Source of the DNA: Lunularia cruciata
Lineage: Eukaryota > Streptophyta > Marchantiopsida > Lunulariales > Lunulariaceae
Length of the DNA stretch: 64,000 bases
Direction: 5' to 3'
Assembly (NCBI GenBank): GCA_948567375.1
Contig: OX419755.1
Span: forward strand, 12,033,001 to 12,097,000
The notes beneath the pieces were generated by a model, which was not told where the DNA came from, did not search any database, and saw nothing but the letters and a program-made list of their open reading frames with translations. A program made the position numbers and the translations under genes. Of this stretch, positions 23,585-35,049 are shown piece by piece. The stretch's first letter is position 1. The number at the start of each line of letters is the position of its first letter.

Positions 23585-26261
23585 TTTAATATTCCAAGGA
23601 TAGCAATGAAACACAAACGCACAAACACAAGTTTCACACTCAAACTCCAATGCCCCAAAGGAGCACCTTCTCTTTATTATATAGACAAAGAGGATCTCCT
23701 CCAAGGAAGCTCCACCATAGAATTAGGCACATAGATAGGTGACATGTCAGTAAGCTCCACACTTGGATTACTTACTTGGATGGGTGACATGTTGGTCATG
23801 GTCCTATCTGGTTGGTCAAACAAGCTTTGACCGGAGGGAATATTTTAGAGAATCTTCTTGTAGGAATCTCAAAATCATGTGGATGAGGTACCATTGGAAA
23901 GCTCTCAATGAGACAAAGCAAGGGGAGGGAAGGCCATCTTTTCATGCATTGGAGGGGGGGGGGGGGTCTACACATTTTTGAAGCCTAATTCATCTATTTA
24001 GGCGTCCAAATTTGCCTTCAAAGATTTCAAGCATAATTTGGTTCCTACTCTATTAGTAGAGGTCCCGTTTTGGTCATACCTCTTTCTGATCTATTAAGTC
24101 CATCATGTGTAACATCCTTCCACATGTTACCAAACCGATTCTCACATTTAAATCATATGTCTTGCTATTGGTTCTAAGGTTTTCAAGTCTATTTTGATTT
24201 TTGCCCTATTAGTAGAAGTACTCTTTTGGTGATACTTCTATCTGATCTATATTTTCCATCATGTATAATGTGGTACCCACATTTTTCATTTTGGACGAGT
24301 TTAGAAGAAGAAATGCCTTGCTGAAACCAAATTGAAACCAAATGGAGAAGATGAGTGCAAACTTGTGTTTTGATCAGACACGAGGAAGTCAATTTCATGT
24401 AAGAGTAAGAAGGGCTCGGTTTGGATCAGACCCAAAGAAGCTTACTTCGTGTCAGAGGAGGGAAAATCTCGGATCAGACGTTAAGGAGGGTAGACGCCGA
24501 AGGAGAAATAGAAGTTGCAGGTCAGGATTCTTGCGGGGGCCATATCTCAGTGACCACAACTCCAAATCAAGCATGTTATATCTCATTGAAAGCATCTCGT
24601 TCAGGGCTTTCCATTGCCACCAAAATTGCAAAGTTTGGAGATATGTAGAAGAAGTTACAAACATTTAAAGTTTTGGGAGTAGATGTACTTCGGGTCAAAG
24701 TGTCTTCGGGTCAAAGTGTCTTTGGGTCAAAGTGTCTTCGGGTCAATGTGACTTCGGATTTCGTACTTCAGACTTCGGACTTTGGGTTTACATGACTTCG
24801 GGTTTAAAGACTTTGCCTCAAGATGAAGATGACTAAATCAGAGGTAGCCGGACCTCGGAGTGCACTGAAGGTGACTTGGGGAGTTTTGCCAAAGGTATGA
24901 GAGGAAGTTAGAGTATAGAAAGAAGATAGTTAGGATACCCATGACTTCAATTTCAGTTCTAATTGAAGATGAAACATGAATTGAAGGAGAAGTAGCGGTA
25001 GTGAATAAACCCGAAGTGCAGGATCAGACAGTAAGTGTCTTCGGGTTAGTAACATGAGTGATTAGGGGAAAGTGGGTTACAAATTGAATGTGTAGATAGT
25101 GTATTCATGCTTTCAATTACAATTCTTGATGATGACATAACAGACTTAGTAAAAGAATTGATAATAGTTAGACCTGAAGTAAGAGAGATAGGAGTGCAGG
25201 TGTCTTTGGATTTGACATTTGACACTTTAGAGAAGAGTGGGTCGTGAGATAGAGATTTAGAAGGCTTAACTATGATAGAAATTCCATATCAGGAAAGAGA
25301 AATGTTAGAATTAGTGGAGGAATTAGGAGTTGTGAAACCCGAGGTTAGAGTAGTAGGAAGTAAGATTACTTCGGGTTTGGGTTTGAAAGCCGAGGACAAA
25401 GTAGACATCGGATCGGAGTAGAAACCGATTTGAGATTTGAAGGGGCAGATATGAAGAGGTGCATTGTCATTTCGGATCTGCAGGTTAGAACAGTTGTTGT
25501 AGAATGGTATAGTTGTTAGAACTGTCGATTGTTCACTACTTAAGAGTGGCATTCGTAGGAAAATGTTATTCAGTGCTCATTATTTCTGAGAATAGATAAA
25601 GCAAAGTGCTGTGAAGCAGTGCTCGTCGCTTGAGCTTGATTCCAAGTATCAACTTTGTGATTGTATTTGTGAGTGTGTGGAGAAATTCAAAGTGCAAGTC
25701 AGAGTGCTTGTTGGATGTTGGATTCCACAGCCTTGATCTTCATTCTGTGTGTTTGATCCTAAGTGAAGTGCAATCAAAGCAATGCCTTGACAGATCTGAG
25801 AGGAATTGTAATGTTGGTAGTATTCTGCATTTGGGAGTGCAGTGCGAAGTTGATGTGAAGCAATTTCAATCGAGGAAGTTGTGCCTTCAGTGGAGGGGTG
25901 GAACACAATGAAGTGCCATTTTTGGGAGAGCCTGAATCATCACAATCAAGATTGTTTGGAAAGATTTGATGGAGTTGTGATTAAGGAGTGTGAATTTGTG
26001 AGAAGACTGCAAGTCAGTGCTTGTTACTCTCTTCTGGGTGTGGTTTCTACCTGAGAGATTAAAGATGCAACCAAGAAGAACTACATGTTACTGTTTGACT
26101 TCGTATTTGACCAATTCTGACTCGTATCTCTGCAGAAACGAACTTTACTTACCCAATTACCGCAAAAGTGATATTTGCCGGGTTGTCACATATAACATCA
26201 TTCAAGATATTACCAAACCAAATTTCACATCTAGATCATATGGCTACCTCTTGGTATGGTA
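23585..26261. mobile_element. solo LTR, family C variant (C'), split by a short E element
   Basis: The + strand starts with a decayed TGTAATATTCCAAGG (tttaatattccaagg) and ends ttggtatggta. The target duplication is cttat (23580-23584) versus gttat (26262-26266). It matches the solo LTR at 47936-48659, including the segment with actcttttggtgatacttct that the shorter C LTRs lack. A short E element (24269-26190) is inserted in it. A G homopolymer of about 12 lies near 23955. Confidence 0.75.
24269..26190 (+). mobile_element. short family E element (E-short 1)
   Basis: The unit runs TGTGGTACCCACATTTTTC... to ...GGGTTGTCACA with a perfect target duplication TATAA (24264-24268 and 26191-26195). 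About 0.8 kb of 5' sequence is joined to about 1.1 kb of 3' sequence that is homologous to 60416-61500 (reverse strand). Most of the E gene is absent; only its last roughly 100 codons remain near 25100-25430, with a stop. A 16-bp minisatellite with unit tgtcttcgggtcaaag occurs at about 24684-24763. Confidence 0.8.
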
Positions 26262-26975
26262 GTTATTGACCATTTCTACTCAAGAAGAAAGAAGAACCAC
26301 CTCATCCTTACTCTCACAAAGTGTGGCAGCCAACTTGAACACTAGAGTTGGGACAACTCCCAATGTAACTATGTCATTGGTTGAGAACAAAGAGAAGAAC
26401 ATTATCAATTGAGTCATCAACAACATTATGCTAGACTCAATTTGTGTAGTAGTAGGTAGGTGGTTGACTAGTATCTAATCCATCATGTGCTCCATCACTA
26501 CCTACCACACTTACACAAAGATGTTTAGGAGCCATTGGTGTCATCTATAATGCCTCAAAGAGTATAGAAGATTGGGGAAGTCTGACTTGTCTACCAATAT
26601 CTCCTCTCTATTTGATCCAACTCCATTAATGCTCCTTAGGCTTTAGAGCATGTACTCCACTCCTATTCACTATGGTATATGCATCTACTTATGTTAAGTT
26701 GCATATAAAATTCAAGACATCTCTATTTCTAGCATAAGAGGGAGAAGCCTCAACACCTAAATTTGATCTCCTCTAAGCTATGGCCATGCTAGCCAATCTT
26801 TGCTCCAATTGCTCAATCCAAGTAACCATGGTTGTATCATAAGCAAGAGTAGGTAGAGGACTTACTAGGTGTACATCCTCTACCATCACCTCTTCATCCA
26901 TGACCTAGAGCTCATCTACCACTTCCCATTGTAACCTTACCACACTCCGTAACTCCAAGTGAATGTCAAAGCATT
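26262..26975 (-). pseudogene. gag C-terminal part of DNMT copy 2
   Basis: This aligns with copy 1 from about 37,735 to 38,410, the region between the protease and the second zinc knuckle. It is abruptly cut at 26975 by the LTR of the minus-strand family B element. Only fragments of frame remain. Confidence 0.6.
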
Positions 26976-27404
26976 TGTAAAAGACCAAGGAGAGAAATAA
27001 GAGAATGGAAAATCACTTTGGGGCTCTTGAATGAGGGAAATTTCAAATGCCTAGCATGAGCTTGGGCTTTTTTATTTATAGGAAATATGCAAAGCCCTTG
27101 AGAAACTTCTCAAGAAGCTTCCTAAAAACCACCTTCTTAGAGTTTAAGCTAAGCTAACTGGGAAATTTCTCAATAAGTTTCCATCTAGAAGCCACCTACT
27201 TGGCATGCAAGGTAAGTTAGCCAGAAAGCTTTCCAAAAAGCTTCCTCCTAGAAGTCACCACTTGGCATATACATTACCCAATACTTGGAAGGTACCAACT
27301 AGCTTCCTAGATACTTCTAGGACTTCTTATAATTCTTGGCTAATTTGGCCTATTTATCATTTCATTAGTCTTGACTAATTTTTTTCTAAACTCCATATTG
27401 TTAC
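26976..27404 (-). repeat. 3' LTR of minus-strand family B element
   Basis: The + strand reads TGTAAAAGACCAAGG... to ...CCATATTGTTACA. It is the reverse complement of the LTR type at 42057-42553 and 55667-56091. The purine-rich minus-strand sequence at 27405-27420 precedes it as a possible second-strand primer tract. Confidence 0.8.
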
Positions 27405-27699
27405 ATATTCTCCTACTGCTAGTTGATGATGTCCTCATCACCATGGAAGCTTCAATTCTGGGATGGCCATTTGTGCATTCTAGAGATGATAAAGAGACTC
27501 TTAAATGGCATCATGAAAAGGCTACCTTTTCCAAAGGACTTTGTATTCAATTTGTTGTTGGTTGTTACATTGAATATGGTAACATGCAAGGATATAATCA
27601 ACTTCATACTCCTCATGATTGTTAATAAGGATGGGAAGAGGAGGTAGTTGGACATAAGAGAAAAAGGAAAATGGATTGGAAACAAAGGGCTTCAATTTG

Positions 27700-30600
27700 G
27701 AAATATGAAAGATGAGGTGGATTTGCATATGGCAAGGCAAGGCAAATAAATAAGCACAAGAGAAATGATTTGAATAATATCAAATAGATCTATTCAATTA
27801 TGAGCAAGTTTATAAACTTGGATATCAAGTTGGAGGGGTAGGTTACTAGAAGAAATTATGACCTTATTACCAAGTTGAAAGGTGAGTCACAATGATGTTG
27901 GATAAATATTGTTGCTGATGATTTTGAGCAACAAGGAGATGAGATTTGGCTTGTTGTAGGGATTGGGATATTGTGGTCAAGAAAGTGAAAGTATGAGGGA
28001 CATGAGATGGAGGAAGAGTAAGAAAGGAATGTGGAACAAGTGGATCTTAGCCAAAATTAAGTGAGAAGAGAGAGAATTTGGTGCTTGTTTGCTTGGAGTT
28101 ATTGTAGGCAAACTCAACATTTGCAAGACATTTACCCTAGTTGGTATGATGAACATAGATAAAGGTACAAAGAATATCCTCCAAGGTGTGATTTTCACAT
28201 ATGTTTTGTCAATCAATTTGAGGATGATAGGCTGTAGACAAAGCAAACTTGGTGCCAAATAGTTAGAAGAGTGCTTGAAAAAAATTTCCAATGAATCAAG
28301 GATCACAATTACAAATGAATACACAAGGCATCATATGATGTTTGAAGCCCATTGTCAAAGCCCAGCACCCAATTTTAGAGCATTCATTGTATCAAAGGTT
28401 GATGCTAAATGGATTTGCTTACTAATCTTATTAGCAAACACCACAATTGTGAAATAATCTTGCTTTGTCTTGGGCAAGGATCTGATGAGATCTAATCTCA
28501 CATGTCCCCTTTGAGTAGATGACATGGGAAATGGTTGAAGGAGTCCACTCAATTTTTGGTTGTTGGCATCTCTCACAAAATTGGACAAAATCTTGAATAT
28601 CTCATGCCATGTTGGGCTACCACCATTGGTCTTGTAGGATATCCAAGGTCTTGTTCACACCCATGTGACCAGTAGTTGGTTAGTCATGAGCTTTTTGAAG
28701 TCACCCAAGTTGTAGATCACTCTTAGCTGGAACATAGATCAGGTTCTCACATAATAGAAGTCCTTCCTTGAGGGAGAAGGTATTGTATTCCTTGTCATGT
28801 GTTGCAAGATGACATTGTACCATCTAAAAGAAAGAATCTTGCTATAAAATGGCCCTAAACTTGATTCGGTCTTTTGAGTCAATTGACACTATTGTAATTG
28901 ACACCGTGATGAGAGGAAGGGTCTTCAAATCAGGTCATCATGATAGGGCATTGAGGATGACATGGAACCTACCAGGTTTGTACTCAAGTTTGATATCAAA
29001 CAACTATAGTTGTTCCTCCCATCAATGATGTCTACTCTTCATGTGCTCTAAATCTAATGTCTTCAACAAGGGTTTGTGATTGGTTTGCATGATCACTTGT
29101 GTCTCTAAGAGATAATGCTTCCATAACTTGGTGGTATATACCCATTGCAAGTTGTTCTCAATCTCAAGTAGAGTAATTTCTATGGTGTTTATTGAGCAAG
29201 ACAGAAAGTCAATGTGATCTAACCCATCTTGAAGTTCCTATTGCAACATAGCTCTAATGATAAAGTTATAAACATTGAAATCAATCACACAAGGTTGTTG
29301 AGGATAATATGGTTGAAGAATAGATCTTAAAGACACCATATGTTTCAACTTCTAGCATGCTTCTTTATGCTTGGTGGTTCACTAAAAGCTTGAGGTCTTC
29401 CCAAGAGATTGGTCAATGGTACAACCACATGAGCATAATAATGGATGAATCATTGGTAAAAACAAGCCAATCCATTAAATGCCCACATTTTTGTGATATC
29501 TTTTGGAGTACACTAATTAGTAATGGCCTTGATTTTCTCCTCTTCTATCTTGATCCTCTCTGATGGGACTTTATGACCAAAGAAGGTAATTTCCTTTTCC
29601 CAAAAGGCGTACTTGGACTTCTTGCAATAAAATTTCCATTGACATAATCATCTTAAGACTTCTTGTACATGATTTTTGTGTTTTTCCTTTGTCTTACTAT
29701 AAATTAAAATATCATCTAAGAACACCACCATGTACCAATTCAATAGCCCATCCAACACCCAATGCATCTAATTCATGAATATTATTGGAGCATTAGTGAG
29801 CCCAAAAGGTAGAACTCTTTATTCAAAATACCTATGCCTTGTACAAAAGATAGTCTTTTGCACATCCTCTATATCAATGAGAATCTACCAATAGCTGCTT
29901 CAAAGATCCAACTTGGAGAAATATCTTGCTCCACTGAATCAATCTAGCAAATCATCAATTCAAGGCAAGTGATATGTATTCATCATTATTTGTTTATTGA
30001 GGCTATAGTAATCAATACAAAGCAAAGTCCTCCATCTTTCTTTTGGATAGATTGTACCAATGATCCCCAAGGAGATATATTAGGTTTATGAAATCCTTCT
30101 CTAACAACTCTATCAATGTTGTTTGATTGAGAGTTGATAGATTGGTCTACTCATTAAAGTACTTCTTGGCAATAACTCAATCTTGAAGGACATACCACAA
30201 TTAGAAATAAATCCTTTGGTAGATCACTTGGAAACACATTTGTAAACTCTTGAAATATTTGATTATCCATTGCTTGATGAGGCTTCTTATCGTTATCAGA
30301 TTCTCCATGCACAATCTGCTTGATTGACACCACACAAATAGAATTATCTTCCTCCAAAGTTTGTTATATAGTTACTTTATTGATAAACTTCTCATCTTGG
30401 GATTGACTATTCTTAGGTGTCTTGGTCAAAAATACCAAACAACCTAATCAACAATTTTTTTCTTGGTATTATACTTGAATTTATCATTGGGTCCAATGAA
30501 ATTGAACCTTATGACATTCAAGCCAAGGTAAACCTAGAATGACATCATAATATAGAGATGCCACTACAAAACTCATACACTCCAAATACTCTTTTTCAAC

Positions 30601-30870
30601 CTTAAAAGTAACAAGATATGAGATGCGGAATGGAGACCCTTTCTACCATTTACCATCATCAATCTACTTCCAATTGCTAGCTTGATGAGAATACTTAATT
30701 TTTTTGTTAATTACATGGAGATGTAATTCTTCAAATATCCAAAATCAACCAAAGTCCTATAACTATGATCAGATATCATCCCTTGCAAGTGAAGCAAACT
30801 TACATAGGTCAAACCTCCAATCGTATTGGAGCTAATCAAGTTCCTAATAGGTGGCTCAAACTCTCTTACT
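27700..30870 (-). pseudogene. protease, RT, RNase H and integrase of minus-strand family B
   Basis: From high to low, a protease-like part lies at about 30400-30870. The PR-RT linker at 30154-30357 includes EFTNVFPSDLPKDL. RT follows at about 29400-30150 and RNase H at about 28880-29340. Integrase lies at about 27950-28700; the frame 28355-28588 reads VRDANNQKLSGLLQP then LIRSLPKTKQDYFTIVVFAN. Stops and frameshifts are frequent. The order matches the plus-strand copy at 57.4-60.4 kb. Confidence 0.65.
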
Positions 30871-30875
30871 AAGAT

Positions 30876-31517
30876 TTTGTGCGTATATACATCGCTACAC
30901 AACATACATCGCTGTCAACATCATACACTATAGAAACACAACTCACACATAAGTCATACATAGACTCTAAAGTGCCACAATAATCAGATTGCTTAACACT
31001 CTCAACTCAACTCAACTCAAATCAATACTTGATTTGTCACTCTATAAACTGCCAACAACTGGGCATTGATTACAGTCAAGCCACACCCACTCAAGGATAG
31101 AGAATCTAGGTGACGCTCGCCGGCCTCTGTCCACCATAGCCAGGAACTCAAAGGCTCAACATCAAAGAAGTGAGCTCTCTAGAGCTCACTTTGAAACTAT
31201 ACTCCCTGGACTCGAGCTAGCTCTGAAACATTAACGGTCCCGCTGATGGCACACTCAATGGTGCAAATGGTGCAAAGTGACGGTGGGCCCCACCGTGAAG
31301 TCAGTACCCCGAACACAAAATCTGACCATCATAAAGTAGTCTCTAAGATACTGCTGAAATAATTCTAACTACTATCACTAGATTTCCAGTGTCCGAGCAT
31401 CTAGATGTAGCACTACAAGTGGCGTGACAACTGTCATGCATATATACATCGCTACACAACATAAACTATAGAAACACAACTCACACATAAGTCATACATA
31501 GACTCTAAAGTGCCACA
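30876..31517 (-). repeat. 3' LTR region of DNMT copy 1, with partial tandem LTR
   Basis: On the + strand there are three blocks. The first is a 104-bp segment (30876-30979), ending agtgccaca. The second, about 450 bp (30981-31429), starts taatcagattgc and ends ggcgtgaca. The third is a second copy of the first segment (31432-31517). The middle block matches the right-hand LTR (40994-41445). With LTR limits TGTAATCAG...GTGCCACA, both the polypurine tract and the primer-site side abut the LTRs. The region then equals one full LTR (30981-31517) plus the end piece of another. The block contains a (ctcaa)n run and a ggtgggccccacc palindrome. Confidence 0.75.
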
Positions 31518-31530
31518 ATCGCCCCCCTAG
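31518..31530 (-). other. polypurine tract of DNMT copy 1
   Basis: The minus strand reads GCTAGGGGGGCGAT immediately before the LTR start TGTGGCAC. A G-run directly upstream of the 3' LTR is the usual plus-strand priming signal of LTR retroelements. Confidence 0.6.
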
Positions 31531-31692
31531 CTGGCGGTTAGGTCCCTCTAACTCTAGATAGCCATCTACTCTAAGTATATGGTATACCTTCTAATAGGCA
31601 AAGATCAGGAGGCCGGGTGCTATGGAGCCCCATCGTTAGTCGCCTATCTGCAATCTATACCATATAAAGAATGAACTAGCTATAGGTCAAGT
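31531..31692. other. 3' untranslated part of DNMT copy 1
   Basis: This short stretch lies between the end of the PHD-coding frame and the polypurine tract. No further domain was seen. Confidence 0.5.
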
Positions 31693-32229
31693 ACATCTAG
31701 GACATAACCACTATCCCTGAGGAACCACCATGAGGGGAGGAGTCATACATGCCATATGCCATCCTCTTGAACAGCTATCACACACTAAGATAGTAGCAGC
31801 TCCACTAGAAGAGCCACATAACATACACCTCAAGCCTGCATATACAAGTGCCAAGCTTGGGTCCATAGTACCATCAATGTTTGGAAGGTGGCATGGTGCA
31901 CAATTGCGCACATGATCCTTCCAAACAACACCATCACGTCCTTCTAACACAAGGACTCCAGATGGCAAAACCTCGCGCACTCTCAAGATAGTGCGGCCTG
32001 TAGAAACATCAACTGTCGTCGGTGCTGTCTGCTGTAGATATATGTAGTCACCTGGATGAAATCGACGGATCGAGGGTCTATAACCTCCTCCTTGAATGGT
32101 AGCATAGCATAAAGTATCTCTATGTTGAGCAATCGCCAAGTTCTCAAAGGCCATTGGCATCACTCTCCGAAAGATCTCAGCCCGCTGAGAACATGCACTC
32201 ATCCATACATTGGGGTCATCCAAGTCCAA
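31693..32229 (-). pseudogene. integrase C-terminal tail with PHD finger (DNMT copy 1)
   Basis: The frame continues the integrase. Residues 58-117 of this 172-residue stretch (HPGDYIYLQQ, then ILRVREVLPSGVLVLEGRDG and WKDHVRNCAPCHLPN) resemble the SH3-like integrase C-terminal fold. A PHD zinc finger follows at 31827-31693. Its C4-H-C3 ligands are C135, C138, C150, C153, H158 and C161 (CMLC, CDSC, GWHMAC), then WLCPRC just after a TAG codon at 31711-31713. PHD fingers commonly read histone H3 tails, so a role in choosing integration sites is a reasonable inference. The TAG splits the finger before its last two ligands, so this copy is dead. Copy 2 is truncated before this region. Confidence 0.85.
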
Positions 32230-33360
32230 GACTACAGTAGCATCTCGACAAATGGCTGCATGTAAATCTGGATCTCATCCATAGAGTAGAGAGTATGGAG
32301 AGAAGGATGCTAAGGAGGCTTGCTGACTGAACCGATAGCCCATGGCCAACCAAGGTAACTGGAGATCCCAATCTCCCAAGTGGCCTCTTTGCAAACCATA
32401 CTTTCGCAATCCTCTCTTCACCGTCTGAACCACTCTCTCTGCTAAGCCATTTGCCTCAGGGTGATCTCGGGATGTAGTACAATGATCAATCAAAGCCTTG
32501 TCACACAAGACCTGAAACTCCCCCAAGAACTCTATACCCTGATCAGTCAAAACCTCAGCTGGTGCACCAAAATGACTAAGAATGCGATCCAGGAACGAGT
32601 AAGTTGTCCCTTCACTAGACTTGTCAGGAAGTGGCACCAACTCAATCCACTTGGAGAAGTGCTCCACCATCACCAAAACATACCGATGATGTCTCACAAT
32701 CAGCGGGAAAGGTCCGGCAAAGTCCAAACTCCAACGGTAATCCAATCCCATGATAGGTAATGGGTGTAACTATGGCGTAGGAGCATTGAATGATGCTCTA
32801 ACTTGGTCACAAACCACATATCTGGCAACAAACTGCTGCACCTCGGTCTGCATACCACACCACCAATAATGACTATGGAGTAAGCTATATGTACGCTTTA
32901 CTCCAAAATGTCCTAGCTCCTCATGAGCATGACGGACCAACTGTGGTCTCTGAGATGGAAGTGGTACTACTTGCACTCTACCATCCTCCCAAACACGCAA
33001 AAGGTGTCTACCTTCCAATCTGAACCGTCTGGCTTGCTGAAGAACACGGTCTCTCTCCTTGGCCCCAACTGTGCCACCCACAACACCAGTGTGAAGATAG
33101 TCCATCACTAAGACATCATCATGAATGTCTCGCTGAACTATACCAATATCTTCACTCTCTAGATTTGTGATCTCAATAACTCCTCCTATATGCGATGAGA
33201 AAGAGACCACCAAAGCCTCTGAAAATATACACAAAAAGGCCGATGCATGCCAACCTGGCACCATCTCCTCATCTGTCTCACCATGCCAATGTTCTCCGGT
33301 CTGATCCCGCTGGCTGGGACATGGGTTTCTACTCAACCCATCTGCATCATAGTTCACCAC
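32230..33360 (-). pseudogene. integrase zinc-binding and catalytic domains (DNMT copy 1)
   Basis: The zinc-binding region near 32790-32940 has HEELGHFGVKRTYSLLHSHY, then FVARYVVCDQV. One cysteine of HHCC has become tyrosine, whereas copy 2 keeps C. The catalytic core at 32275-32751 holds the D,D,E triad: D in SLDFAGPF, D in EVLTDQGIEF and E in ANGLAERVV. The domain joins reverse-transcribed DNA to the target with a 5-bp stagger, consistent with the observed AAGAT duplication. Stop codons occur after NAPTP and after SLLYG. The segment 32770-33360 also covers the linker from RNase H. Confidence 0.9.
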
Positions 33361-33399
33361 TCTAGGTCTATGAACAACCGTGAAATCATACTCCTGTAA

Positions 33400-33771
33400 A
33401 ATCAGAGCCCATCATGCAAGCTTCCCTAAAAGCTTATCGGACTCCATCAACCACTTCAGCGGCTGGTGATCAGTGATGATAGTGAAGGGGTTACCAAATA
33501 GGTAACATCGGAAATATGCTACTGCCCAAACTGCTGCCAAGCACTCTCCCTCATATGAACTATACTTCGCCTCCGCTGAATTGTTGGAGCGACTAGCATA
33601 GGCCACCACAAACTCCTCCTCATCATCATGTTGGGCAAGCACCGCTCCAAGCCCCAACATACTCCAATCAGTGTGAACCTGAAATGGTCGTCCCTTGATT
33701 GGTCTCCTCAAAATAGGAGCAGATGTCAACCTCTCCTTGAGCTCTACAAAAGCTCTCTCCTGCTCATCTCC
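33400..33771 (-). pseudogene. RNase H domain (DNMT copy 1)
   Basis: The minus-strand frame at 33412-33729 includes RPFQVHTDWSMLGLGAVLAQ, YSSYEGECLAAVWAV and ITDHQPLKWLM. These supply the D, E and D metal-binding residues of retroelement RNase H, which removes RNA from the RNA-DNA hybrid. It is in the same frame as RT (upstream) and integrase (downstream), separated by single stop codons. Confidence 0.9.
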
Positions 33772-34760
33772 CTAACACCACTCTTGTGTAAGCTTGGTCA
33801 CCTTCGTCAAGGCCTTGGCAATGGCACTAAATCCTCTAACATAGCGGCGATAGAAGTTCACCAACCCAAGGAATGCTCGCACTCTACTCACATCCGTAGG
33901 CTGAGGAATACGTGCAACAACCTGTACCTTGGTTTGCTGAACACCAAGTCCTCCGAGGTAGATCGTGTGACCCAAATACTCAACTTGCTCGTGGAAGAAC
34001 CTACACTTCCCAAGATGTAATTTGAGTCCATGAGATCTCAACCTCTCAAACACCTCCAACAATTGTCTCTCATGCTCCTCCACAGTAGTGCTATAAACCA
34101 AAATGTCATCAATATAGCACCGAGCAAAATCCAATCCAACTAGGATCCTATCCATGACCCTTTGGAACTCAGCATGAGCGTTCTTCAACCCAAATGGTAA
34201 GAACTTCCACTGATATAACACATCCTTGCCGTGAGGATCAATAGCCCAAAATGTTGTCTTGGACTTATCCTCCTCCTTGATTGGCAACTGATGATATCCC
34301 GCTCAAAGATCCAAAGTACTAAAGACCTTTGCATGCCCAACTGCATCAAAAATCTCCTCCGGTGTAGGCATGGCATACCGATCAGCCCTGGTCTGTCGAT
34401 TGATAGAACGGTAATCTCCACACATCCGCCTATCTGTATAGTTGCCATGCATATCCTTCTTGGTTGGCATCACAGTCGCTGATGCATACTCTCTATGTGA
34501 AATCTCCACCAAACCAGCCTCAAAAAGGTCACTACTCCGGCTCTGAATCAATGTCCTCTCCATCTCACTATATTGATAAGGACGTCGGAAAACTGGTGTG
34601 TCGCTAGTCAGCTCAATCCGTATACCAAGTCCCTTTAGAGCACCCAAATCCTTCATACTGAAGGCAAAACAACTCGTGTGACTCCTCAAGCACCTCCAAA
34701 CCCTCCGTCTTTCCTCTCCATTAAGCTTGGGTCCAAGATCTGGCTCCCAAGTATCCTCTG
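33772..34760 (-). pseudogene. reverse transcriptase (DNMT copy 1)
   Basis: The N-terminal part (34303-34689) begins with a MKDLGALKGLGIRIEL stretch and contains DRRMCGDYRSINRQT and HAKVFSTLDL. After one stop the frame continues with GYHQLPIKEEDKSKTTFWAI, KFLPFGLKNAHAEFQRVM and RCYIDDILVYS; the YIDD box is at about 34105-34116. These are the fingers and palm motifs of Ty3/gypsy RT. It follows the methyltransferase through a linker of about 120 residues in the same frame. The stop after STLDL (CAA to TAA or CAG to TAG type) and another after QEWC inactivate it. Confidence 0.92.
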
Positions 34761-35049
34761 TAATTGTAGTAGGAGTGGAAGACGTACTGACTGACTGCTA
34801 CACTGGGCCCTTGGGAGCAATAGTGTCATGCTCCCAACCACTAGAGGTCCCAACCTCTGTGCGAAAAACTCCCTCCACTCTGGCTGCAAGCTCCACACGT
34901 CCTCTGGCTGCATCCCATGTGGACCAAGGGTGTAATCCAAGTAGCCCACGTTCACCTTGATGGACTCCAAGTAGACCACTCTCCCTAGTAGCTACTGGAT
35001 GTGCCCCAAGAATACCATGTCCACTCGGTCCATCGCCCCCAACATGTGC

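Larger units (their letters stand above)
19241..26975 (-). mobile_element. DNMT-type Ty3/gypsy element, copy 2 (old, truncated, rearranged)
   Basis: The segment is collinear on the minus strand with the copy at 30,876-41,445 over integrase, RNase H, RT, the methyltransferase C-terminal half, protease and the end of gag. It lacks the PHD tail and 3' LTR on the left, where it stops near 19240. On the right it is cut at 26975 by a family B element, so its 5' part lies outside the window or is lost. A solo LTR of family C type (23585-26261) interrupts it. It has far more stops than copy 1, and many copy-1 CG positions are TG or CA here (ctttcgcaatcc in copy 1 reads cttatgcaatcc in copy 2). Confidence 0.8.

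Noticed and set aside
24269-26190. Considered an ordinary solo LTR
   Set aside because: Its 3' half contains the end of the E protein gene and the long E copies show no paired LTRs, so a short derivative of family E is at least as likely; kept open as a finding.
30876-31517. First read as a simple LTR plus an unrelated 90-bp direct repeat
   Set aside because: The repeated block touches the polypurine tract and completes TG...CA ends, so it is better explained as part of the LTR in a permuted arrangement.
33628-34020. 130-residue + strand frame
   Set aside because: It lies opposite the RT and RNase H of DNMT copy 1, which carry the real motifs on the minus strand.
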